Position numbers and translations under genes: made by a program. Below are positions 41,870 through 50,602 of a DNA stretch of 64,000 bases, one piece after another; the first letter of the stretch is position 1; each line of letters starts with the position of its first letter. The notes under the pieces were generated by a model, which had not been told where the DNA came from, ran no database searches, and saw nothing but the letters and a program-made list of their open reading frames with translations. The DNA is from Dipteris shenzhenensis. Lineage: Eukaryota; Polypodiophyta; Polypodiopsida; Gleicheniales. The stretch lies in the NCBI GenBank assembly GCA_047967505.1, contig CM106538.1; one strand, written 5' to 3'.

Positions 41870-43013
41870 TGTTAACCCTATGGCAACAAGGGCCACAAGT
41901 GCAGTCTAGGACAACAACTATGAGAGCATTGTGTGTGTAGTGTAGCGACAAAGCTCCCCTTGTAATATCTTGAGCTTGAAAGATGGTAAGATAAATCTTA
42001 AAGGATGAGGATAGCCAAAATCCTCTCTAGAAAAGATCCAATCATACTTGCAAAATCAAGATCTAGAGAGAGAAAGACTAAATCTAGAGAGAGAAAGACT
42101 AAAAGCCTACACTTTTGGAGATCCCTCCACTTTGTGTAGAGACCCAAAAGGTCCCCCCACTTTGTGTAGATACCCAAAAGGCCCCCCCACTTTGTGTAGA
42201 GACCCAAAAGGTCCCCCCCAAAAGTGGAGGGACTCCTGTCCAAAAGGTCTCGTCTCCTACAAAAGAGGTCCCACCACGGAGGTACCTACGGATTGTGTAG
42301 AGACCAACATGTATAAATATCTCTCAATGGAATGAAGCTCCCACTCTTTGGGGTTTAGTGTTCAAGCTCACTATTGTGTTCATGCGATTGATCTCCATTG
42401 CATCCATGCTCTCTGATACTATCGTGTTCTGGCATGCCCTTACCCTTGCACTCTCTACCTTTATCCTCCCTCCTCCTCCTCCTCCCTCCTCCTTCCTCCC
42501 TCCTCCTCCTCCTCCCTCCTTCCTTCTCCTCCCTCCTCCTCCTCTCTCCTCCTCCTCCTCCCTCCTTCTCCCTCCTCCTCCTCCCATCTCCTTCTCCTTC
42601 CTCCTCCTTCCTCCCTCCTCCCTCCTCCTCAACCCTTACCCCTCAAATTCACAAAGGAGATTGGCTCTCCACTCCTCAACCTTGGACTCCTCCTTCACCT
42701 TGCAACCCCCTCTGAACCTTGGAACTCCTAGTTAGCTCTCTCAACCCTGTCTCCCTTTCGAACCCTGAAATCCTCTTCTAAACCCTTGAACTCCTGTGGA
42801 GGTGAGAGCCTCCATCCATTGTTATAATCAAGCCCTCTATCTCACCCATGCATGCATGAGATTTGCTTTCCATGCTTTAGCCTACACCTGTCACCGAAAC
42901 ACAACTCGAGGACCTATGCTACACTTGTGAATACCTATGCTACAACGAGCAACAACACGACTATAGGTGACCAACACCCTTGGAACATGCACTTGGGAGA
43001 AACAGTGACAACA
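41870..43013 (+). repeat. ELM-H 3' LTR (right)
   Basis: About 1144 bp from TGTTAACCC to GTGACAACA. It includes the conserved head shared with 24579-24835, a 30-bp minisatellite (42121-42210), a TATA-like TATAAATATC near 42312, a CTC-rich stretch (42460-42650) and a unique tail. ELM-G gag resumes at 43019. Confidence 0.75.
42121..42210. repeat. Three-copy 30-bp minisatellite
   Basis: Three consecutive units of exactly 30 bp (42121, 42151, 42181) of the form CCCCCCACTTTGTGTAGAGA followed by CCCAAAAGGT, with a few substitutions. A partial inverted copy (CCCCAAAAGTGGAGGGA) follows at about 42216. Because 30 is a multiple of three, each frame gives a ten-residue peptide repeat, but no gene is implied. 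Confidence 0.95.
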
Positions 43014-43018
43014 ATGTA

Positions 43019-43672
43019 ACCTCTGACTTTTGAGGAGTTGGGTCCATTACTACTACTGAAAGAAGTTAGGGAGAAGCTCTACAATGACGACAAAGATGAC
43101 AAGGCATTTCTAGCAAAGGGAAGGGCAAGCCTAACATTGGCAAGTCCAAGAAGGATGACTCTAATGACAAAGACAATTTTAACAAGAAGCAAAAGAAAAA
43201 GTGCTTCTACTGTGACATGCCAGGCCGTTTTGTGAAGGATTGTAGAAAGAAGAAGGCAGATCAGAAAAACAAGAGGAAGGAGTTCGACTTAGATTCAAAG
43301 GGTGACACAAAATCCAAAGCTAATGTGGTAATCAAAAAGTTGTTCTTGGTGACATCTCCGTGTGATACAGAGGTCAAATATGTCAACTTAGAAACCATAG
43401 TGACAATGTATGACATTGAGATGTGGGTCGACGAGGAGTCAGATGCCTTTGTGAAGGTGAAGGACACCATGGAGTGCTTGGTATCTTTCAAGTGCGTGGC
43501 TATTGATACTGACATGAGGGTGGATTCCATGGAGTACCTTGGGGTTTCATGTTTAGATGGATGGTATACTTCAAAAGGGGATGGTATAGGATTACACAGG
43601 CTATTGGTATGTGCCTCGATGAGGTGCATGGTTTGCTTTCAGAGCAAGCACATAGGTAGTACCACGATCTAA
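43019..43672 (+). pseudogene. gag: ELM-G gag, C-terminal part with unknown extension
   Basis: Reads PLTFEELGPLLLLKEVREK, then, after a frameshift near 43120, a lysine-rich stretch and the knuckle CFYCDMPGRFVKDC, in which the zinc-binding histidine is arginine. The frame then stays open for about 130 residues (to 43672) with VIKKLFLVTSPCDTEVKYVN, DIEMWVDEESDAFVKVKD and MECLVSFKCVAIDTDMRV. A copia element would have its DSG protease here; none is seen. The extension is unrecognised. Confidence 0.7.
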
Positions 43673-44214
43673 TGTGAGATTGGAAGGAATTGGCCTTCTT
43701 TGAAGGCAGAAGGGGAAGTGTAGGTGCTTCTTGAAATCTCAAACCCAGATTGCTGGAAGGTGATGGACAACTTGTACTAAAGCCAAAAAAGTACGTGTTT
43801 GAGAGCTCAATGAGAGTTCGTGGTCCAGATTGTTTGGAGATACTCATGTGTTTCGGACCTTGCCAAAGCAAGGATGGGTTGAGACAGACCCTCAGAGCAT
43901 GGTGCCTGGAAAACTCTAGGTCGTCCATTCATTATGAGGGGGACAACTTGAAGATTATGGTAGCTGGATTGCTCGAGTTCAAAGGCGAGAACATGGCTAA
44001 AGGTGGTGGTGTGAGGAGGTGCCACCAAGGATTGACCTGTGTACCAGGATGGTGTGCGAAAGTGGAACCAGACCTGGTGGATCAGGAGCCACTGCATGAA
44101 AAGTCAAGAAGAGATTTTGACATCGAAGTGTTCTAGAGGACTACAACCTGGGTGTCACTGGAGCATCGCCATTGACATGTTGGCATTGGGCCGAGATGTG
44201 TCGGTGAGAGGGGG
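43673..44214 (+). other. ELM-G 3' internal region with polypurine tract
   Basis: The frame 43750-44136 (128 codons, LVLKPKKYVFESSMRVRG...) is open but unrecognised. The final bases GTGAGAGGGGG (44204-44214) form a polypurine tract touching the 3' LTR, as needed for plus-strand priming. Confidence 0.55.
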
Positions 44215-45246
44215 TGTTGGAAAAGTCACCTCCCCATCTATAAGCCCCATATGAGCAGAGCATAAGGGGGGTGAACCTAGTGTCGGAGAGAAGGCCACAT
44301 GAGCAGCCTATGGCTGCCATGGGGGCAGAGATCAAAGAAAGAGAAAAGAAAGAGAGGGGGCTATCGAACGGGTAGCACCTCACATAAAAAGAAGAGAGGA
44401 GGGTACCTAGCTGATCTACAGGAGCATAAGGTAGAGCAGAGGAAAGCAGTAGGGACCCAAGAACAGAGGCATCTCATGGCAGGGTGCTGCAACAGAAGAG
44501 GCGCACACATGCGACAGGATTGGGGCCTGCAAAAGGGCCTATGGATGCTAGAACAACTACAGCAAAGGGCAGCATAGCAGTAGCCCAAAAGGGCCTAGCT
44601 AGGGCCCTTTTATAGGGTTGGTTGGATCAGCCTACCAAGTCGTCCAAGGGGAGGAAGAGAACCGACCAGTAATCGACCATTAAAGGTTGCTAGGTGAGTA
44701 GGTTTTCCCAGCCCTTGGGGGCCTATAAAAGGAGAGGCATTTCACATCACTTGGAGTAGTAGTTCAAGGAGTAGAAGGAGCCATAGATCAGCCACTTGTG
44801 GGCCTCTATCCAGACGGAGACAAGTAGGCTATAGAGTTGTAGACCTAGCTTAGAGTGCTGTCCACCTAGGCTAGTGCAAAGACAGCAAGGTGAAAGGGAT
44901 CTAGATGGAAAGTCTACTTATGCTGGAGGTGGAGCATGTGGGCTCGAGTCTAGAGATAGCTGGCAAATAGGAGAAGTACCTTTTGGTAAGATCAAAGGAC
45001 CCTACCATTGGTGGGACTCTGGATCTATCTCTTTTGTATTGTGTCCATAGCTTTGGACAGAAATATATTATTTTGGTGTCTTCTATATCTATTTGGTTCA
45101 TTGTCTATTGATGAGTCTGCACTCTATCTATTGCACATAAGTTTAAGACGTTTGTTATTCCATAATCCCACACACACACTGTGTGAGCTCCATGGCTATT
45201 CTATCATCTTCTGCTGTGCATACCCTCTGTTGGTCCATTTCTAACA
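44215..45246 (+). repeat. ELM-G 3' LTR
   Basis: 1032 bp, TGTTGGAAAAGTCACC to CCATTTCTAACA. TATA box CTATAAAAGG at 44723-44732. It is the uninterrupted reference for the split 5' LTR. It is followed by AGTCC. Confidence 0.9.
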
Positions 45247-45606
45247 AGTCCATCTTCTCATTCCCTTTCTCTCCTTTGGTGGTAGCCCTCCCTCACTACT
45301 CCCCTCCACTCAATGCTTTATTACCTGGATAGTGTTCTCAAGCAGTTGCTCCACCAGTTATAGAAGCTGGACAAAATAATAAGGCAATTGTGACATAGTC
45401 GGGCTATGACCCCTCTTTGCATCACAAAATCCTTGTATTTTTGGATTACCAAACCAAAACTGTGGTCAAAAGCACTAGCTGCCCATTCATAAGTCGAAAG
45501 TTCTCATAAGGGATCAAAATCTTCATCCACAAAGGCCTGCTGAACCAAATTGAGTGGCAGGCCACTTGAACCATTCTTTTGCAATAACATAGGAGGGACG
45601 AGAGGG

Positions 45607-45748
45607 GTCACTCCTCCTAGAACCTTGGCTCTCGTGTAGAGGTAGAAGACAAGAAGGCTATCCTCTTGAAGGCACTACCATCGAGATATGGAGAAACTAG
45701 ACAAATACTCTGGCTTGATGATGATGCAGACTATCTGGACTATGTAGT
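45607..45748 (+). pseudogene. Copia gag relic, left of COP-D
   Basis: Plus-strand reading EVEDKKAILLKALPSRYGET followed by RQILWLDDDADYLDYV, a copia Gag core motif (ILLKALPS). It is cut at 45748 by COP-D and resumes at 50315. Confidence 0.65.
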
Positions 45749-46479
45749 TGTAAGAAAATAATACAACGTTTGTGCTCAATAGATAATAGGATCTCGTACG
45801 CAAGATAGAAAACAAGATAGTATGGAGAATAAAAAATTTGATTTCTATAGAATTGATACAATAGATGGCGCTGCCTCCCAGCCGTGCACTCCTGTGAAAG
45901 AAGCTTCGACGGCAAGCTAGAAACAGTAGAGGACAGAGGCTGGATGCTAAGGAATCAGGGTTGCTATAGCCAGTGATAAATGGGCTTCACCAGCTTGCTC
46001 TTATATAGCCACAAGTCGTAGTCAGTTAGGCTCAATTGGGTGACCGACCTAGTCTGCCCAAAACGGTCGACTTGGGGTCGGTCCCAAAATAGGCCACTCA
46101 CCATACGATAGAACCGGTGTGCAAAACAAAGCAACAAACCTCTGGTTGCCATTCGGCCCAGAGCCATCCGGGATCATCTGAGGCTCTAAACGGGCCCCGC
46201 AACCTGAGAGTGGGCTGCCCCGAGAAATGCTTCATCTACCCTGAGTGCAGTCAGTCAAGGGATGCCTTCTCGCACTTGCATGTAGCCTAGTTGGCGGTGT
46301 GCCAACTCTATCTGAAGCCGTCCAGCCATCAGGCCACACGTGGCCCCCATCTGGTGTCCAAACCAGGACCTACCGGATAACCGAGCTACTCAAATGCCTT
46401 CTCCTCATATGGGGGGCTTACAAGTAGAGTTAGTTGGTTCCTACGTAGTTACATGAGAGTGGAGCATTGATATCTAACA
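45749..46479 (-). repeat. COP-D 3' LTR (left)
   Basis: 731 bp, TGTAAGAAAATAATACAACG to ATATCTAACA, followed by the polypurine tract on the minus strand (46480-46490). Confidence 0.95.
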
Positions 46480-47345
46480 CCCCCCCCTCAATGTCCACCC
46501 GCAAGTGAACTTACTTTTTTGGCCCAGTGCCAAGTCGATGAAGATGCCTCTCCAGCAAGTCTCTTCCAAGAGCCTTCGTGAAGATGTCTGCAGCATTCTC
46601 TATAGTCGGACAGTACACCAAGTCGACCTCTCCATCCATGATGAGCTCACATACAAAGTGATATTGAATCTCAATGTGTTTTGTGCAAGCGTGGAACATC
46701 GGGTTCTTTGCAATCGCCATGCAACTCTAATTGTCACATGATAATTGCGTAGGCTTGTTCTACACTACACCCATGTCCCCCAAAATCCTCCTCAACCACA
46801 TTGCCTCGCAAGAAGCGCATCAATTCACTGGTACCATGCTCGTGGGACCTGTTTCAGCCCATAAAGTGCCTTCTTCAGTTTGCGGACTTTACCTTCTAAA
46901 CCGGGGATCTCAAAACTTGGCGGTTGTTCCACGTATACCTCCTCCTTGAGATCTCCATTCAGAAAGGCAGATTTCACATCCATTTGAAACACGGGCTAAC
47001 TTCCCTGGGCAGCTAAAGCTAAAACACTGCGAATTGTGGTTACTTGAGCTGTGGGAGCAAAAGTATCTTGATAATCAAAACCATGTACTTGTGCAAATCG
47101 TTTTGCCATGAGCCGAGCCTTGTACTTATCCAACGTGCCGTCGGACTTGTACTTGGTCTTGTATACCACTTGGTTCTGATTACCTTGCGTTTTGGTGGTC
47201 GATCCACAAGGTCCCAAGTGTTGTTCTTCATTATGGAGCCATACTCCGATTGCATAGCCTCCATCCACCTGTCATCGCCCTTCAAGACACTTGGGTTCAT
47301 CAGCATGGATCACTTCTGTCATCAAAGCATAGTTGACCAAGTGTT
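46480..47345 (-). pseudogene. COP-D RT and RNase H remnants with internal deletion
   Basis: 46720-46511 is the RNase H C-terminus (KHIEIQYHFVCELIMDGEVD, AADIFTKALGRDLLERHL). Near 46815 it joins directly to the RT fingers region (KLKKAL...[10 protein letters not shown]), so about 750 bp present in COP-C, including YVDD and the RNase H catalytic residues, is missing. 47268-46996 shows KYKARLMAKRFAQVHGFDYQ and DTFAPTAQVTTIRSVLALAA. Confidence 0.85.
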
Positions 47346-47346
47346 C

Positions 47347-48328
47347 CTACGCCCTTCTTTGCTCCTCTAATCTCTTGGACCGGCGATGTTCGGATGGTTC
47401 CTCCTCAATGGCTGGAGGTTCTCTGCCATCCCAAAGCTGCTTTATCCACTTTGGGAATGGCTGTTGCCATTGTGGTTCTATAGGCTCTTCTTCATCTTCT
47501 TTGTCTTGAATCCTCCCAAGCACCGTTGGGGGAGTTCGGTCTGCTACTAGTGGCGGTACTGGATGGATATCCTGGTCCTGGTTGTCTGGAAAGGAAACAT
47601 CCTTCTCCAATTGATGCGGCTGTTCTAAGAAGACCACATCGTGACTTACAATTACCTTCTTGGCAACAGGGTTATAGAGACGGTAACCCTTCGCCTCTTC
47701 ACTGTAGCCCAAGAAAATGCACTTTTGCTCTTCGGTTCCCATTTGGTCCTGGTAGCATCAGGGACATGCACAAAACAGTCACACCCAAAAACTTTGAAAT
47801 GTGCAGCTAAAGGTTTCTTACCAGAAAAGGCTTGCAGTGGAGTCATCCCGTTCACAGCCTTCGTGTAGCTACGATTCAGGATGTAAACTACCGTGTTACA
47901 TGCTTCAGCCCAGAAAGTCTTTAGCAAACCATTACATGCCATTCCTTTAACCTACTAAAAGCCTCGTCTTTAGTCTTCAGGAAGTATATCCATATCCTTC
48001 TACTGTAGTCGTCGATCAGCATCATGAAGTAGTAGGAACCACCCAAAGCTTCCATCTCCATCTTTCCGTAGAGGTCCGTGTGAATGAGCTCTAGAGGAGC
48101 CTTTGCCCTGCTGGCCTCTTTAGGAAAGGGCTGCCCATGCTGCTTGCTCATCATGCAAGCTTCACATACATTGGGCAGATCTGAAATTTTTGGTAGGTTT
48201 GCAATGATTCCAGTTTTATGCATTTCCTTCAAAGAACTAAGGTTTAGATCACCAAACCTCTCATGCCATAGCTTAGTGTTCTTCAGATCCGCTTGAGCAC
48301 TGAAAGCTGAGAGTTGTACCTTTACCAA
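47347..48328 (-). pseudogene. COP-D integrase with core deletion
   Basis: 48328-47921 holds LWHERFGDLNLSSLKEMHKT, CEACMMSKQHGQPFP and LELIHTDLYGKMEMEALGGS, then KTKDEAFSRLKEWHVMVC. At about 47935 it jumps to LLKTFWAEACNTVVYILNRS. The intervening about 235 bp of COP-C, with the second and third catalytic acidic residues, is absent. A frameshift near 47735 separates FKVFGCDCFVHVPDATRTKW from KCIFLGYSEEAKGYRLYNP. Confidence 0.85.
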
Positions 48329-48329
48329 T

Positions 48330-49560
48330 GACCTTCCCTTGAAGATCTAGAATCTGTGCACCATTCTTATCGAATTGAACTTTGAGGTCCCGATCCATGA
48401 TCACGGAAACAGACAACAAGTTCCTCTTGATATCTGGCACATAAAGAACATAAGACAACTATTTTACAACTCCATCTGACTTGAGAGAAATCGTACCTTT
48501 TTCTTTTGCTGGACATTTTGCATCATTGCTGACTGCTACCAGGATGTCATTCCCTACCGGTTGTAGAGAGGTATACCAATCCTTCCGACTGGTCATGTGG
48601 CGCGATGCACCACTGTCAATGATCCACGGTTCATCCACAGGTACATGAACTGCCTCTGTGCAAATCTCCTCAATTGCGATGAACAGCTCTACTGATATCG
48701 CCTACCCGCTGTTGCTGGACTCTTTCTTTACTCCGTTCTCATCTGCAATCTTCTTTCGGCACTCATTCTGCTTGTGCCCTACCTTGTTGCAATAAAAGCA
48801 CTTGATCTTCTTCTTTCTCTTTTTATCATAAGAAGAAGATGGGTTACCAGAGTCCTTACCCTTACCTTTCTTTGATTCGGTCTAGAAAGCCGAATCTTCT
48901 CCAGTCCTCATCTTTTGATGCATCTCCTCCTCCAGAAGCATCGCGCTGAAATCCTCAAAGTTGAGGGGTGGATTTCTATTTTACGTATTCAGCGTCGTAA
49001 CAAGACCGTCGTACTTTGGTGGGAGAATCTGTATGCACCTTCGCGCTAGATTCTCGCTGGTGATGGTGATGCCAATCGCAGTCATCTGATCGTGCAGATT
49101 CTTTACCCTGGTGATGAACTTCTCTGTCGCTTTAGACTCAGGCAACGTCTCGTTCGTGAGTTGTCTCCAGATTTTGAATCCGCATTTGATTTGTGGTCTC
49201 GTACTGATTTTTCAAGATCATACATGCCTCCTCCACTGTGGTGACATGTTGAATTAACGCCATGACAGAATCACTAACATTGCAGACAATAGAACACAGC
49301 GCATCTGCATTTCTTCTTGTCCACGCGAGAATCTCATCCGCAGTTGGTACTATCTGTTGTCCTGCATTGGCTGGATCTAGTCTCGCAACTGGCCTCGCGT
49401 CCGCCCTAGTAGTAGTGTCCCAAAGCTCGTATGCACTTAGGATGGTCTTCATCTTGAACTTCTAGAGTGGATAGTTAGAGCCATCCAACTTTTCGCTTTC
49501 ACCGAACGGTGGGATTCGCAGTCTTGCGGGCTAGGCCATCTCTCACAATCTACTCGCAAA
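48330..49560 (-). pseudogene. gag: COP-D gag and protease
   Basis: Minus-strand pieces give KMKTILSAYELWDTT and AWTRRNADALCSIVCNV (49452-49138), then gag continuing to 48960. The knuckle with IKCFYCNKVGHKQNEC is near 48770-48815 and the protease site IIDSGASRHMTSRKDW near 48590-48640. It aligns with COP-C over its length, with extra stops and small frameshifts. Confidence 0.85.
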
Positions 49561-49598
49561 TAGAAAACACACTACCAAATTTGCTTACTAGAGTCCAA

Positions 49599-49610
49599 GC
49601 TCTGATACCA
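49599..49610 (-). other. COP-D primer-binding site
   Basis: The minus strand reads TGGTATCAGAGC directly inside the right LTR. Confidence 0.95.
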
Positions 49611-50314
49611 TGTAAGAAAATAATACAACATCTGTGCTCAATAGATAACAGGATCTCGTACGCAAGAGAGAAAACAAGATAGTATGGAGAATCAAAAATT
49701 TGATTACTGTAGAACTGATACAATAGATGGCGCTACCTCCTAGCCGTACACTCCTGTGAAAGAAGCTTCGATGGTAAGCTAGAAACAATAGAGGACAGAG
49801 GCTGGATGCTAAGGAATCAAGGTTGCTGTAGCTAGTGATGAAATGGGCTTCACGGGCTTGCTCTTATATAGCCACCAGTCATAGTTGATTAGGCTCAATT
49901 GGGTGACTGACCCAGTCTGCCCAAAACGGTCAACTTGGGGTCGGTCCCGAAATAGGCCACCGACCATACGATAGAACCGGTGTGCAAAACAAAGCAACTG
50001 ACCTATGGTCACCATTCAGCCCAATTCGAGATCATCTGAGGCTCCAAATGGGCCTCGCAACCCGAGAGTGGGCTGCGCCGAGAAATGCTCCGTCTACCCT
50101 CAGTGCAGTCAGTCAAGGGATGCCTTCCCGCACTTGCATGTAGCCTAGTTGGCGGTGTGCCAACTCTATCTGAAGCTGCGTCTAGCCATCAGACCACACA
50201 TGGACCTACCGGATAATCGAGCTACTCAAATACCTTCTCCTCATATGGGGGCTTACAAGTAGAGTTAGCTGGTTCTCGCGTAGTTACACGAGAGTGGAGC
50301 ATTAATATCTAACA
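49611..50314 (-). repeat. COP-D 5' LTR (right)
   Basis: 704 bp, same ends as the left LTR, followed by ATAGT. Confidence 0.95.
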
Positions 50315-50602
50315 ATAGTATTGTAGTTAAGTGAAGAAAAACGTGACGATTTACTACACTCTTACGACGATACAACATACACAATCAAGGACAAGAAGAA
50401 GATGTCAAAGAAGGATTCACGAGTTTGCCATTACTGTGGACGAGAAGGCCACATTGAAAAACATTATGACAAAAAGCAAAAAGATGATCTATTGAAAGGC
50501 AATTCTAAAGAGAAGGCATACACAACTGAAGGGTCTACATCTAAAGAGGAGGTTGCGGGTTTGGTGGAGACAGATTTTCATGATCAGGATTGGGCTTTTT
50601 AA
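50315..50602 (+). pseudogene. Copia gag relic, right of COP-D (zinc knuckle)
   Basis: Continues the gag broken at 45748. It reads VKKNVTIYYT-like poorly preserved sequence, then the frame 50402-50602 with CHYCGREGHIEKHYDKKQK, a CX2CX4H knuckle whose last cysteine is tyrosine, and an acidic tail. No pol follows. Confidence 0.7.

Larger units (their letters stand above)
24579..43013 (+). mobile_element. ELM-H: gag-bearing LTR element inserted in ELM-G gag
   Basis: Two direct repeats start TGTTACC...TGGCAACAAGGGC (24579) and TGTTAACCC...TGGCAACAAGGGC (41870). The right one is an LTR ending GTGACAACA at 43013, where ELM-G gag resumes. The flanks ACCTA (24574-24578) and ATGTA (43014-43018) are a weak target duplication. 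Internally there is a gypsy-type Gag (27396-28073), repeated frames of unknown function, and no protease, RT or integrase belonging to it. A weak purine tract (TAGGGGAGT) precedes the right LTR. The left LTR agrees with the right for only about 250 bp, so its inner edge and primer site could not be placed. The nested COP-B makes up 10.7 kb of the length. Confidence 0.65.
13027..45246 (+). mobile_element. ELM-G: copia-like, gag-only LTR retrotransposon carrying all nested insertions of this interval
   Basis: The 5' LTR is split (13027-13315 and 22976-23743) by TAT1. The 3' LTR is intact at 44215-45246. Ends are TGTTGCAA/TGTTGGAA and TTCCAACA/TTCTAACA. The primer site is at 23744-23756 and a purine tract (GTGAGAGGGGG) touches the 3' LTR. 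Flanking bases GGTCC (13022-13026) and AGTCC (45247-45251) match at 4 of 5 and are the probable target duplication. Without inserts the internal region is only about 2 kb: a copia Gag in two parts (24040-24578 and 43019-43670), an unknown C-terminal region and a non-coding tail. No protease, integrase or RT is seen. This resembles non-autonomous terminal-repeat elements with a GAG domain. Confidence 0.8.
45749..50314 (-). mobile_element. COP-D: deleted Ty1/copia element of the COP-C family
   Basis: LTRs at 45749-46479 (731 bp) and 49611-50314 (704 bp). Flanks GTAGT and ATAGT (45744-45748, 50315-50319) are a target duplication with one change. The coding order on the minus strand is as in COP-C, with about the same gag, protease and flanking RT. 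Two deletions remove the catalytic middle of integrase and most of RT/RNase H. It lies in a copia gag relic. Confidence 0.95.

Noticed and set aside
42121-42210. Regular 30-bp repeats resembling a CRISPR array
   Set aside because: The units abut without spacers, lie in a plant LTR and have no cas genes; it is a minisatellite.
42324-42735. Frames of 100-125 codons in the CTC-rich part of the ELM-H right LTR
   Set aside because: Low-complexity leucine/proline or glutamate/glycine runs caused by CCTCCT repeats.
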